Origin: a virus
DNA length: 21,867 nt
Strand: one strand, 5' to 3'
Virus record (IMG/VR): IMGVR_UViG_3300044633_000215
Coordinates: 1 to 21,867 of that record
In this document: in pieces, positions 7,854-14,657 of the stretch
Numbering within the stretch: the stretch's first letter is position 1
How the letters are laid out: each line of letters starts with the position of its first letter
Made by a program: the position numbers and the translations under genes
The notes under the pieces: generated by a model
The model's database searches: none
What the model was told of the DNA's origin: nothing
What the model saw: the letters and a program-made list of their open reading frames with translations, nothing else

Positions 7854-7871
7854 AAGGGCCGTTATGCCCTT
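7854..7871 (-). terminator. Intrinsic terminator after the lysozyme gene
   Basis: On the minus strand AAGGGC pairs with GCCCTT around a 6-base loop (ATAACG), followed by four more T's. The stem begins inside the lysozyme stop codon. It is shorter than the capsid terminator but well formed, and abuts a promoter-like motif. Confidence 0.7.
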
Positions 7872-8310
7872 AAAGTAAAGCGCATTCGGCCACTCGTCTT
7901 TTAACCAAACCGGGCAAAACCTTACCGCCGCCCTTGGTCCAGAGCATTAACTGCTCCTTGGCACCCTCCCAGTCCTGCGCGTTGATCTTGCGCTTGAGTG
8001 TGGAAGTCTGGAGTCGTCCGACGCCGAGGTTGTAAACAAAGTCCACGATGGCGTTACATCTGCGCTCATCTGTTGCCAGTATAGGGCAGTTACGTAATAC
8101 CCCGGGTAGGTACGTATGCTGTAATTCAGCCATTAACAAAGCCCTAGCTGTGGGCTCGTCCATAGAAGGGTCCTCTAGGGTCACCTTACGGCCGTCTGCG
8201 TAGTAGGTAGACCCGTACCCTATGGTTGCCACGTTGGCAGGGCACAGGTACGGTTTAGCCCTGTAGCCCTCAAACCGGCGGCATAGTTCTGCGGCCAGTT
8301 CTAGGTTCAT
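7870..8310 (-). CDS. Endolysin, GH24 T4-type lysozyme (146 aa)
   Basis: The enzyme cleaves the N-acetylmuramic acid to N-acetylglucosamine bond of peptidoglycan. The RFEG motif carries catalytic Glu14; eight residues later is Cys23 (the position held by Asp in T4 and Cys in P22-type enzymes) and five further on Thr29 in ATIGYGST, the canonical E-8x-C/D-5x-T triad. Later family marks are DFVYNLGVGRLQTSTLKRKI and VLPGLVKRRVAECALL. The length is normal. There is no signal peptide or SAR segment, so it should need a holin for export, and two candidates lie just upstream. The stop is immediately followed by a terminator. Confidence 0.95.
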   Translation of the reverse strand: MNLELAAELCRRFEGYRAKPYLCPANVATIGYGSTYYADGRKVTLEDPSMDEPTARALLMAELQHTYLPGVLRNCPILATDERRCNAIVDFVYNLGVGRLQTSTLKRKINAQDWEGAKEQLMLWTKGGGKVLPGLVKRRVAECALL

Positions 8311-8801
8311 AGTCCGCGCTTGGACAGTGTACGGTCGAGGAACCAGTAGTTAATGGTGCCTGCCAACAGTGCAGAAAAGTCTGGTGTCATCATGGTGCGG
8401 AATACCTCGGTGGCCAATGCGCCACCAAGCCACGCGTTGTATGCGAACCATACGTGGATAAACGACCAAATAAACAGCACCCAGTAGGTCACTACAGGGC
8501 GCACAGAGGCCGACAGGCTGGCTACCCATCCACCGGCGGCCTTGACCATTACAGCCTGTTGTTGAATGGCCGCGTTGAACGCGTCCATCACACCGACGTC
8601 CACTGCGGCTTCGCGCTGTGCGCCGATCTCTGCTAACTTCTGTTGGCCGCGCTGGGCCTCCAAGTCGCACTGGAACTTGAACATATTGAGTTCATGCTCA
8701 CGCTCGTTCTTCTTATCCAACCATTTGAGCACCTCGGGTGCCATGCGGAAGATACCGCCGAAGATGGAGCCTAGTAGGCCACCGCTTAAAATATCTAACA
8801 T
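8307..8801 (-). CDS. Holin of the GTA-type three-TM family (164 aa)
   Basis: Residues 1-22 are Gly-rich and hydrophobic (SGGLLGSIFGGIFRM), 28-65 a charged helix, and 98-124 a strong membrane region introduced by SASVRPVVTYWVLFIWSF. A second hydrophobic stretch (142-155) leads into NYWFLDRTLSKRG. The ASxRP entry and the YWFxDRxxxK ending match my memory of the GTA_holin_3TM family, whose members open the inner membrane for endolysin release. It directly precedes the lysozyme, overlapping it by 4 bases. AAGGA is upstream of the ATG. Which of the two membrane proteins is the main holin cannot be decided here. Confidence 0.82.
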   Translation of the reverse strand: MLDILSGGLLGSIFGGIFRMAPEVLKWLDKKNEREHELNMFKFQCDLEAQRGQQKLAEIGAQREAAVDVGVMDAFNAAIQQQAVMVKAAGGWVASLSASVRPVVTYWVLFIWSFIHVWFAYNAWLGGALATEVFRTMMTPDFSALLAGTINYWFLDRTLSKRGL

Positions 8802-8803
8802 GC

Positions 8804-9076
8804 TTAATCCTTACAGCTTGGTTTTTTGTCTTCGTTCTGCATCAACTTGATACCACTCAGGAACCCAATCATGCCTCCGATTAGAGTAGAAAACGCGGGT
8901 GAAATCATTTTGAAAATCTCGGCGTTGTCCACTTCCTTGGCCCACAGACCGAGCATAAAGCTGGTTACCATGGCCAATACCGAAATGCACAGGGTCGTGC
9001 TTACCATGAGCGTGACCCACAGGGTCAGCTTTTCCTTTGTCTCCACTTGGGGTTTGCGTACTGGTCTCTTTGTCAT
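8804..9076 (-). CDS. Two-helix membrane protein, holin candidate (90 aa)
   Basis: A basic N-terminus (MTKRPVRKPQVETKEK) is followed by TM1 (about 19-44, LWVTLMVSTTLCISVLAMV) and TM2 (about 57-76, FSTLIGGMIGFLSGIKLM), then a charged tail with a late Cys. Size, two membrane helices and charged ends fit a class II holin, or an antiholin partner of the next gene. The start overlaps the preceding stop (ATGA), and only 2 bases separate it from the 164-aa membrane protein. The holin call is inferred from topology and neighbours. Confidence 0.75.
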   Translation of the reverse strand: MTKRPVRKPQVETKEKLTLWVTLMVSTTLCISVLAMVTSFMLGLWAKEVDNAEIFKMISPAFSTLIGGMIGFLSGIKLMQNEDKKPSCKD

Positions 9077-9312
9077 ACGTATTTGTCAAAATGTCTTTGG
9101 TTAGAAAATATCTCTAATTCAACAGTTGTTTGGTGTGCGCGTTTGTTGTACAACTCAAGGGCATACGCCTCAACAGCCTCGTTCAACTTTTCGGCTTTCA
9201 GAGCCTGCTTGTACTCATACTCCAGCCGTTGTGCACGGGTCTCGGCGGCAATTGCCCTGACGTCGTACTCTTTGGGAAACACAAACGGATACCATTTGTG
9301 TAGCTGGATCAT
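9073..9312 (-). CDS. Small helical protein of lysis region (79 aa)
   Basis: It begins MIQLHKWYPFVFPKEYDVRA; the remainder is a charged amphipathic helix (AAETRAQRLEYEYKQALKAE; KLNEAVEAYALELYNKRA). There is no signal peptide, membrane segment or known motif. Both ends overlap neighbours as ATGA, so it is translated together with the 97-aa secreted protein and the 90-aa membrane protein. The function is unknown. Confidence 0.72.
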   Translation of the reverse strand: MIQLHKWYPFVFPKEYDVRAIAAETRAQRLEYEYKQALKAEKLNEAVEAYALELYNKRAHQTTVELEIFSNQRHFDKYV

Positions 9313-9602
9313 TTTTTCTCTCGCTCAAGTGCCTCTTTGTACCCATGAATGACTTTAGTTCTGAGTTCTGCTGAATCTGCTGTGCCCGCCCACTCGGACA
9401 GGTTGTTCCAAATGACAGTTAAATCTTGGCTTCTACAAAACCGCACATTGTTTGTTAACCACATTGACATCTGTTGATGCCGTTCTGAAGGGTTGTGGAT
9501 TGTCCAAGCAATCGACCAAAACTCTCTTACGTGGCAACCAACTTTAGCTTCAGCACCAACTAATAGACAAACAATGATTAGTGCTAAAACTACCCATTTC
9601 AC
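9309..9602 (-). CDS. Small secreted protein with signal peptide (97 aa), GTG start
   Basis: The start is GTG, overlapping the preceding stop as GTGA, with AAGG upstream. Residues 1-19 are a clear signal peptide (MKWVVLALIIVCLLVGAEA) with an AxA cleavage site; the mature part has Cys23 and one further Cys, and Trp-rich helices (REFWSIAWTIHNPSERHQQ; TVIWNNLSEWAG). The KVGC near the cleavage site is not a good lipobox. A periplasmic role within the lysis cassette, possibly spanin-like, is an inference; I do not recognise the family. Confidence 0.75.
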   Translation of the reverse strand: MKWVVLALIIVCLLVGAEAKVGCHVREFWSIAWTIHNPSERHQQMSMWLTNNVRFCRSQDLTVIWNNLSEWAGTADSAELRTKVIHGYKEALEREKK

Positions 9603-9832
9603 TTGTCCGCCTTGTTGTCTAACTTGTCAAAGATCTTATTCAACATCTCTTTAATTTCACCAATGGAGTCTTTAAAGTCTTCACGTCGCACAAAGTCTTG
9701 GTTTACTTCGCGGTTTAATTCTTTTATCTCAGATTTGAGATCTTTTATGGCGTCCCAGATCGTTTTCAAGATCCAACCCCCGAATGCACCAGACAGCGTA
9801 ATCGCCGCGTTGAATAGGTCTTGCGAGTCCAT
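9599..9832 (-). CDS. XhlA-like lysis-associated protein (77 aa)
   Basis: Residues 7-27 form an amphipathic/hydrophobic helix (FNAAITLSGAFGGWILKTIW); the rest is a charged coiled coil (DLKSEIKELNREVNQDFVRR) ending in KEMLNKIFDKLDNKADK. The order differs from Bacillus XhlA, where the membrane helix is C-terminal, but small proteins of this type regularly sit next to holins and lysozymes. It is the first gene of the lysis group here. It may help membrane permeabilisation, or be a minor virion component. The start overlaps the previous stop (TAATG) and the end overlaps the next start (GTGA). Confidence 0.7.
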   Translation of the reverse strand: MDSQDLFNAAITLSGAFGGWILKTIWDAIKDLKSEIKELNREVNQDFVRREDFKDSIGEIKEMLNKIFDKLDNKADK

Positions 9833-10116
9833 TATCCAACCTTCCAGTTTGTGCCATCCGAATACACCGGCGTGGCTACTGCACCACCACCCGCAACTGT
9901 TGCCCCAAATGTAGGGGACAGCGCGTTAGTGACAAAAGCCCTAGCACCAAGCCCAGAGGTGGTTGCGCTAGGCAGTGTGGCCACTGTGTAAGTGGTACTG
10001 CCTTGGAATAGCGCAATAGCGGCTTTCTTTGTAACACCATCTTGAACAATAACCGTGACGTCGTTGACGTTTAGGTACGTTGCTGGTGGTAGTTGGAGTA
10101 TGCTTATGTCAGCCAT
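9832..10116 (-). CDS. Small fibre-like structural protein (94 aa)
   Basis: It begins MADISILQLPPATYLNVNDV and ends with TFGATVAGGGAVATPVYSDG and NWKVG. That ending, with a preceding ARAFVTNAL, is a common C-terminal module in phage fibre and structural proteins. Residues 1-45 look like a beta-strand adaptor (VIVQDGVTKKAAIALFQ). GAGG lies 10 bases before the ATG, inside the previous gene's end. The stop overlaps the next ATG as TAATG. The exact virion location is unknown. Confidence 0.78.
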   Translation of the reverse strand: MADISILQLPPATYLNVNDVTVIVQDGVTKKAAIALFQGSTTYTVATLPSATTSGLGARAFVTNALSPTFGATVAGGGAVATPVYSDGTNWKVG

Positions 10117-10121
10117 TTTTG

Positions 10122-10517
10122 TTATACCTCAATGTCGCCGGGTGTGGGTGTGCTAGACGTGTTGGCGTATGTCGCGGGGGTCAATGAGTTACCCAAACCG
10201 TCACCAAGCATGTTGGGGCCTTGGTTGATATTAGCCACGTTGGGGGCGTTAGTAATAAGTCCGCCTTTGCCCTGAATGGCGACGGAAACGTCAGGCCGCG
10301 GGTGCCTGAGGGTTATGTTCTCGGTTTGAATGGCGGCAAGGCGCCACGGGTCGAACTGATCCAAGTCGTCAGGGCATACCATGAGACCGGGAAAGTTAGG
10401 ATCCGATTTGAGAAGCGTGTACGACATTTTGCGATTACAACGATCGCAGACCGCGACGGACAGTACAGACTGCCCGCGCGTGTCACAATAGATACCGCCG
10501 TAATAGGCGTTACCCAT
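10122..10517 (-). CDS. Zinc-ribbon-like phage protein (131 aa)
   Basis: Starting at ATG 10517 the protein begins MGNAYYGGIYCDTRGQ and carries Cys11, the pair Cys24-x-x-Cys27 (CDRC) and Cys48 (VCPDDLDQFDPWR), enough for one zinc site. The second half is low-complexity, Asn/Gly/Thr/Pro-rich and probably disordered. I chose this start because GGAG lies 7 bases upstream and because an earlier in-frame ATG at 10625 would overlap the preceding gene by 109 bases. The function is unknown; location among virion proteins suggests a small structural or assembly factor. Confidence 0.78.
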   Translation of the reverse strand: MGNAYYGGIYCDTRGQSVLSVAVCDRCNRKMSYTLLKSDPNFPGLMVCPDDLDQFDPWRLAAIQTENITLRHPRPDVSVAIQGKGGLITNAPNVANINQGPNMLGDGLGNSLTPATYANTSSTPTPGDIEV

Positions 10518-10795
10518 TATCGCACTCCGGCTTGGATAACTGTGAGTGTAGGGTTGGTGCCGCCAGTAACGCGAATAGCCCGGAAGGGCTGGTTCACGAT
10601 TGGGCTGGCTGGCGCCGCAACCCAAGTCATCACCGGCGCTGTAGGCACAGGGTACCCTTGCGCGTTCAATGGAAATGGGTCAGTGTAAGAAATCTCAACG
10701 GTACCAGAACCGGTGGCAACGTAAGTAACGTTGACCGGTGCAATGTACTGATCGACCGGGACGAGGACGTCCGCTCCAACTGTTACTTGACGCAT
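10517..10795 (-). CDS. Small beta-rich virion protein (92 aa)
   Basis: The protein reads MRQVTVGADVLVPVDQYIAP followed by alternating hydrophobic and small residues, Pro-rich (YPVPTAPVMTW; APASPIVNQPFRAIRVTGG), ending LTVIQAGVR. It looks like a single small beta domain. The family is not recognised. AAGGA sits before the ATG, 8 bases after the previous stop. Its stop overlaps the ATG of the following zinc-ribbon-like gene by one base. A structural or assembly role is inferred from the neighbours. Confidence 0.75.
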   Translation of the reverse strand: MRQVTVGADVLVPVDQYIAPVNVTYVATGSGTVEISYTDPFPLNAQGYPVPTAPVMTWVAAPASPIVNQPFRAIRVTGGTNPTLTVIQAGVR

Positions 10796-10803
10796 GTCGG
10801 TCC

Positions 10804-11337
10804 TTAGGAGTTAGTTAAACCAGCACCGTAGGCGATGATAGAACCGTCAGGGTTGCGCGATGTGTACTGGATGTCAAACGTGCCGGCCAAGGTACCTGTA
10901 ATGGCTGTAATGGCTGTTGCAGTGAACGTGACGGTTGCGTCGGTAGAACCGACGTTGTTCAACACTGTGGCCACTGCGGCAGAGGATGTAAACGAGATAC
11001 CAATTCGACCGCCAGTGGTTGTGGGGGTAATTGTACCCACGTCAACGCCGGCAATAGCCACGGTAATCACGCCGCCTGTCAACGCAGATGGCGCTGAAGT
11101 TTGCATGAAGAAAATGTGGTTAACGATTGCGCCAGCAGGGATTACAGCGGGGGCCGCTGTGGTTGTACCGACAGCAAAAACAGGAATTACACCAGCAAGG
11201 CGGGTTGCCGTGATGGGCTCAATATAGTCCTGTTGAGCAACCTGCACCGCGCCTGTGTTATCAGGGGCAATTGTGCCGTCGTTTGTGGGGTTGTTGCGCT
11301 TAAAAACGCGGATAGGGGTGTTAAAAGTTACTGACAT
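10804..11337 (-). CDS. Decoration-like virion protein (177 aa)
   Basis: It begins MSVTFNTPIRVFKRNNPTND, has few charges and is rich in Thr, Ala, Val and Gly. Alternating hydrophobic/Thr stretches (AVIPAGAIVNHIFFMQTSAP; GGVITVAIAGVDVGTITPTT; DATVTFTATAITAITGTLAG) predict a beta-sandwich. This suits a head decoration or fibre-like surface protein, but no family motif is certain. It is the first gene of the second transcription unit. Its Shine-Dalgarno GGAAAG, 9 bases from the ATG, is embedded in the pseudoknot/hairpin leader, so its translation may be regulated. Confidence 0.78.
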   Translation of the reverse strand: MSVTFNTPIRVFKRNNPTNDGTIAPDNTGAVQVAQQDYIEPITATRLAGVIPVFAVGTTTAAPAVIPAGAIVNHIFFMQTSAPSALTGGVITVAIAGVDVGTITPTTTGGRIGISFTSSAAVATVLNNVGSTDATVTFTATAITAITGTLAGTFDIQYTSRNPDGSIIAYGAGLTNS

Positions 11338-11346
11338 TTTTATGTA

Positions 11347-11413
11347 CTTTCCATAGAAAGATTACAGCATCGTCTCTATGGCGTCCGCCCGTGAGCTTTA
11401 CGGGTCGATGCTG
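11347..11413 (-). promoter_or_regulatory. Structured 5' leader with predicted pseudoknot, riboswitch-like
   Basis: On the minus strand an outer stem CAGCATCG/CGATGCTG (11406-11413 with 11365-11372) encloses an inner hairpin CCCGT/ACGGG (11400-11404 with 11388-11392). The loop segment CCATAGA (11375-11381) is perfectly complementary to TCTATGG (11351-11357) downstream of the outer stem, giving an H-type pseudoknot. That downstream segment contains the first GG of the Shine-Dalgarno GGAAAG. A competing hairpin, CTTTC-TATG-GAAAG (11347-11360), also hides it. Two exclusive structures over the ribosome site suggest translational control of the gene at 11337. I do not recognise a known RNA family. 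Confidence 0.55.
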
Positions 11414-11420
11414 ATTATAG

Positions 11421-11442
11421 CTCTTACATAGAATTACCCATA
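11421..11442 (-). promoter_or_regulatory. Promoter-like 22-bp repeated motif, copy C
   Basis: The minus strand reads TATGGGTAATT, then CTA, then TGTAAGAG. The first 11 bases are identical to copy B at 7829-7850. It directly follows the capsid terminator and precedes the structured leader of the gene at 11337. Unlike the other two copies, its 3' part cannot be a ribosome binding site, since the start codon is about 80 bases further on; this argues for a transcriptional role. A TATAAT occurs just downstream (11414-11419) with no recognisable -35 box. Confidence 0.55.
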
Positions 11443-11453
11443 TCCACAAACAA

Positions 11454-11483
11454 AAACGCCCTACCTTTGCAGGTAGGGCGTTT
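11454..11483 (-). terminator. Strong intrinsic terminator after the capsid gene
   Basis: On the minus strand a 12-bp perfect stem (AAACGCCCTACC and its complement) encloses a 6-base loop (TGCAAA) and is followed by TT in addition to the stem's own T's (TTTTTG). It lies 38 bases after the capsid stop. It should end most transcription from the head unit and sits only about 12 bases before the next promoter-like motif. Confidence 0.93.
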
Positions 11484-11520
11484 AGGGTGCCGGGGTCTTT
11501 ACTCCCGGCTAGGTCTGCGA

Positions 11521-12438
11521 TTACAAACCGATCGTGCCGTACATATTACGGGGATCGTGCCAACCTGTAGCATAACGCTCAGAGGCCTTGTAACGCATGC
11601 TGTCAGTCTCGAAGTCACCCTCAGAGCTACGCTCCAAAGGACGACGCATGACCAACATCAAACCGTTTTCAGCGTCGGTCTGAATGAACCAAGCCTTGCT
11701 TGAGGACAAACGAGTCACCACGTGGGCGCCGTTTGGCAACATGCCAGTAGACTTGATAGGGTTCAGATCGTTGTCAGCGCCACCAGAACGGAGGACAGAC
11801 TTCAAGATAACTTCTGCTTGGAATTCCAAAGCAGGAGGTACCACGAGTTGCTCCGCCTTCAGGCGAATACGCTTACCGTTGTTGTCCACCGCAGAGCGGA
11901 TTTGGATCAGCAACTGTTCCACAGATGTCTGTGAAAGTGAAGCCGCTGTAGACAATTGGTTGCTGAAAGAACGACCTTGGGAGATTGGGTGGTCATTTGC
12001 GATCAATGTTTTACCGTCGCCACCGACATAGCCGGCAGTGAACGCAAAGTTCAACAAGTTTGCACACAAAGTCTCTTTTGTCTCGATCATGGACTGAGCC
12101 AAGTGCTTCGAGAAAGTCGAGCCGATACGAATGTGATCGCCGTCTTCCATCAAGACTTTGGTCATGGCGTATGCCAAACCATAGATCTTATAGATGAAAC
12201 GGGTAATGAACAAAGTACCGCCTTGGTCATACGAAACGGGTGTACCGTCAGGCATCTCAGGGGCTGTGTTCATACCGAACAGCATCACTTCTTCGTGATA
12301 GTTGCGGGGAATGCCGGTGATCTGGGTTACAAAACCCTTCCACTCGTCATCACGTTGTTGGTATACACCATCAAAGACTTCATTGAGGATAGGTTCGACT
12401 ACCGCTCTAAAGTCCGTACTGCGCATTGGGGTTGCCAT
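11521..12438 (-). CDS. Major capsid protein (305 aa)
   Basis: The protein forms the icosahedral shell. It begins MATPMRSTDFRAVVEPILNE, has a helical N-arm and a GTLFITRFIYKIYGLAYAMTK segment (about 74-95). A middle region with LLNFAFTAGYVGGDGKTLI resembles the P-domain of HK97-fold capsids. The C-terminus reads MRYKASERYATGWHDPRNMY, a pattern familiar from capsid proteins of this type. It follows portal, co-chaperonin and scaffold in the usual order and is followed at once by a strong terminator, as highly expressed capsid genes often are. GGAAG lies upstream of the ATG. An A-domain/P-domain split cannot be drawn precisely without a structure model. Confidence 0.9.
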   Translation of the reverse strand: MATPMRSTDFRAVVEPILNEVFDGVYQQRDDEWKGFVTQITGIPRNYHEEVMLFGMNTAPEMPDGTPVSYDQGGTLFITRFIYKIYGLAYAMTKVLMEDGDHIRIGSTFSKHLAQSMIETKETLCANLLNFAFTAGYVGGDGKTLIANDHPISQGRSFSNQLSTAASLSQTSVEQLLIQIRSAVDNNGKRIRLKAEQLVVPPALEFQAEVILKSVLRSGGADNDLNPIKSTGMLPNGAHVVTRLSSSKAWFIQTDAENGLMLVMRRPLERSSEGDFETDSMRYKASERYATGWHDPRNMYGTIGL

Positions 12439-12458
12439 GTGCTACTTCCTTTCTTTAG

Positions 12459-13058
12459 TTATTCTACGTTAGCGGCAACGAACGCGTCGTTAGCGAGCTT
12501 GACTTGCACAACAGTTGCGTTATCACCCCAAGCGTTGTTGATTTCACGGCCGAGACCAGTGACTTGCATTTGTGCTTGTGTGCCTACGGCAACATCGGCG
12601 GGGTTCAAACCTGCGGTTGAAGTACCCAGACCACCATTGCCGATGATTTGACCAGCGGATGGTGTCAAGAAGTTGAATTCTTGACCGACTTTTGTATTTG
12701 CGACACCAGCGTTAGCTTGAATCTCATACACAATTTCGGGGTCCATAAAAATCCACATCACGACGTCAGTGGCGGTGCCCAAAGCGGGACCAAACCATTT
12801 GCTGACTGTGCGGCGGCCAGAAGCGTCTGTATACTCAACACCGCCGAACACACCAGCTAAACGCTGACCTGCTGTAGGTGCCGCTGTAGCGACGATAAGA
12901 GTAGATGTGCCTGCAGTCGTAGCTTCATCAAAAGAGACAGGAGTGCCGCTGTAAAAAACTGCCGCCGCGTCATAGACGCCGGTGTAGTTTAATGAACGGA
13001 TAATGCCGCTAGGATGATATACGGGCTTCAGGCCAAAGGGAGTGTAAGTTGCACTCAT
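12459..13058 (-). CDS. Head/decoration structural protein (199 aa)
   Basis: It begins MSATYTPFGLKPVYHPSG and is rich in Gly, Ala, Thr and Val with few charges, predicting beta structure. Segments such as YTGVYDAAAVFYSGTPVSFD and GVFGGVEYTDASGRR resemble minor head or decoration proteins encoded just upstream of major capsid genes. The start has AAGGAA about 9 bases upstream. The gap to the capsid gene is only 20 bases, so the two are co-transcribed. The exact role is not provable from sequence alone. Confidence 0.82.
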   Translation of the reverse strand: MSATYTPFGLKPVYHPSGIIRSLNYTGVYDAAAVFYSGTPVSFDEATTAGTSTLIVATAAPTAGQRLAGVFGGVEYTDASGRRTVSKWFGPALGTATDVVMWIFMDPEIVYEIQANAGVANTKVGQEFNFLTPSAGQIIGNGGLGTSTAGLNPADVAVGTQAQMQVTGLGREINNAWGDNATVVQVKLANDAFVAANVE

Positions 13059-13079
13059 TTATTGGTTCCTTAAAGTTGT

Positions 13080-13634
13080 TTAACTAAACCGCAAGTTATG
13101 TGCGGCTCTGTGTGCATCTTTTTCCATCTCCAAGAGGCCACCTTCCAGAATGGAGCGTCCACCTTTACCACCTTCAGCCTGTGAACGAACCTGCGACGTG
13201 ATGTTGCGCTGGTGTTCCAAAGGATCATCGTGGTGAAGCATTTTTGCCACTTCCTGATAAATGTCTTCCGGGATCTTGAATAAGATCATCTCATTACAAG
13301 ATATACAACCTTCAAACTTGCCCGAGCTCATTTTGCCTAAGTGTTCAAAGCCTTTTCCTAATTCGGCGGCTTTCACTGGCTCATAACCCAACGCGATGCG
13401 TTTGTCGATTGAATCATACTGGTTTGTCGTTGACAGCCAGCAGAGGTGCATACCGGGCACTAACCCACCCGGTACGTCCGGCAGTGCGTTGTTGGACCAT
13501 TTGTCCCGAAAAGCCTCCAGCCTTTCACGCTTCACTGCTTCATCAGGCGAGGAGATTTCACTCCGCGCCTTCAGTTCATCAACACGCCCTTGCAGGCGGT
13601 CGTCTAAATCTCGTGTAATTCGATTGTTAGCCAT
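13080..13634 (-). CDS. Head-region protein (184 aa), function unknown
   Basis: It starts MANNRITRDLDDRLQGRVDE, followed by a helical N-terminal part, a middle segment PGGLVPGMHLCWLSTTNQYD with DKRIALGYEPV (about 57-87) and a CISC pair (about 110-113). The C-terminal third is charged and Gly/His-containing and is probably flexible. I do not recognise a domain. Conserved position between scaffold and capsid genes suggests a role in head assembly. The Shine-Dalgarno AGGGG precedes the ATG at a normal distance. Confidence 0.85.
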   Translation of the reverse strand: MANNRITRDLDDRLQGRVDELKARSEISSPDEAVKRERLEAFRDKWSNNALPDVPGGLVPGMHLCWLSTTNQYDSIDKRIALGYEPVKAAELGKGFEHLGKMSSGKFEGCISCNEMILFKIPEDIYQEVAKMLHHDDPLEHQRNITSQVRSQAEGGKGGRSILEGGLLEMEKDAHRAAHNLRFS

Positions 13635-13644
13635 GTCTTACCCC

Positions 13645-14646
13645 TTATTTCGTTACTCGGTTCTTACGGTCAAAATCTGCGTAGCTTCGGATCGCTTTAG
13701 CTCGCTTGGATGGGTCATCCCACATTCCTGCGTCCTTGAGCGCCTGCACGCGGTCTCGGCTCAGTGTGAAGGTGTTCTTTACAGCACTACCACTCACGTC
13801 TGTGCGACCACTTGAGGTTCCGCTACGGCGGTTACGGTCTCCGCCTGTTTTGCCCGTGTACCGGTGGGGTAAACGTTCTTTCAATCGATTGTCCAACTCG
13901 TCCCAGTACTCTGGGTCGGCTGGATCCCAACCTTCGCTTGCCAGCGCATTGTCAATCACCTTGGCAATGCGGCTGTCTGTGTCTTTACCACTGGGGTCAT
14001 ACCAGCGGTTTGAATGTAACCATTCAGTAGCGTTTTGCTGAACCACCTCAGTCGCGGGGCTCGGCACGTTGTTACGGGGCTGTTTAGCCTCTTCCAACTG
14101 ACGCTGTTTAAGCATTTGCACCTGCGCCAACTTTGTCTTGGCGTTGTGGAATTGCTCCATGTACTCCATTTGCTCGGCTACGTTGCCCGCCTGTGCGGCC
14201 TGCGTTGCCTTCATCTTCGCGTACTCTACGCGCGTGGACTCGTCTTCCAACAAGCGGTCGATCTGTGCAAACTGGAATCCTACTGCGGCGTTTTCCACTT
14301 GGGCCAACCGGCGCTCAAGGGTCTCGTTGCGGCGTTCCAGCGAACTGATCTTATGTTTTGCGCTTACCTCGCGTTGCTTTGTCAGGTCCTTCTTCAGTCG
14401 TCGCTCTTCACGACGCGCGGCTCGAAGGGCCTCTCTGTCTTCTTCGGTGTCACCCTCAACATTGCCACCTTCGGCAAAGCTTTCTGTGTCATCATCACCG
14501 TCGTCGTCTGACGCCAATGTGTTATCTTCTGTGCCCTCAAACGGGTCTACGTGGTCGTCCATGGCGGCTAACGCACTGCCATCGTCACGTTCTTTAATGG
14601 CGATGTCTTCGCCAGCTTGCATTTCTGCTTTTTGCACTGATTTCAT
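13645..14646 (-). CDS. Scaffold-like head assembly protein (333 aa)
   Basis: The protein has a strongly acidic N-terminal third (DDDGDDDTE around residue 50), then a long charged coiled coil (about 70-125: EEDREALRAARREERRLKKD; and about 140-195), a linker, and a basic C-terminal part (KNRVTK end). This acidic, coiled-coil, basic layout is typical of phage scaffolding proteins, which guide capsid subunits into a prohead and are then removed. No sequence motif proves it; the call rests on composition and on the position between portal and capsid. AAAGGA precedes the ATG. Confidence 0.78.
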   Translation of the reverse strand: MKSVQKAEMQAGEDIAIKERDDGSALAAMDDHVDPFEGTEDNTLASDDDGDDDTESFAEGGNVEGDTEEDREALRAARREERRLKKDLTKQREVSAKHKISSLERRNETLERRLAQVENAAVGFQFAQIDRLLEDESTRVEYAKMKATQAAQAGNVAEQMEYMEQFHNAKTKLAQVQMLKQRQLEEAKQPRNNVPSPATEVVQQNATEWLHSNRWYDPSGKDTDSRIAKVIDNALASEGWDPADPEYWDELDNRLKERLPHRYTGKTGGDRNRRSGTSSGRTDVSGSAVKNTFTLSRDRVQALKDAGMWDDPSKRAKAIRSYADFDRKNRVTK

Positions 14647-14657
14647 AACGAAATCCT

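Noticed and set aside
8350-9089. Minus-strand alternative frames inside the holin genes (8350-8670, 8811-9089)
   Set aside because: They overlap the hydrophobic, well-initiated membrane proteins in another frame and lack hydrophobic segments. A nested lysis gene (Rz1 style) was considered, but no lipobox or signal is visible.
10518-10625. Longer start for the zinc-ribbon gene at ATG 10625
   Set aside because: It would overlap the 92-aa gene almost fully over this region and add Arg/Pro/Tyr-rich residues that look like out-of-frame translation.
11405-11420. TATAAT at 11414-11419 as a sigma-70 promoter
   Set aside because: The hexamer 17 bases upstream is TATGGG, with no resemblance to TTGACA; it also overlaps the base of the leader structure.
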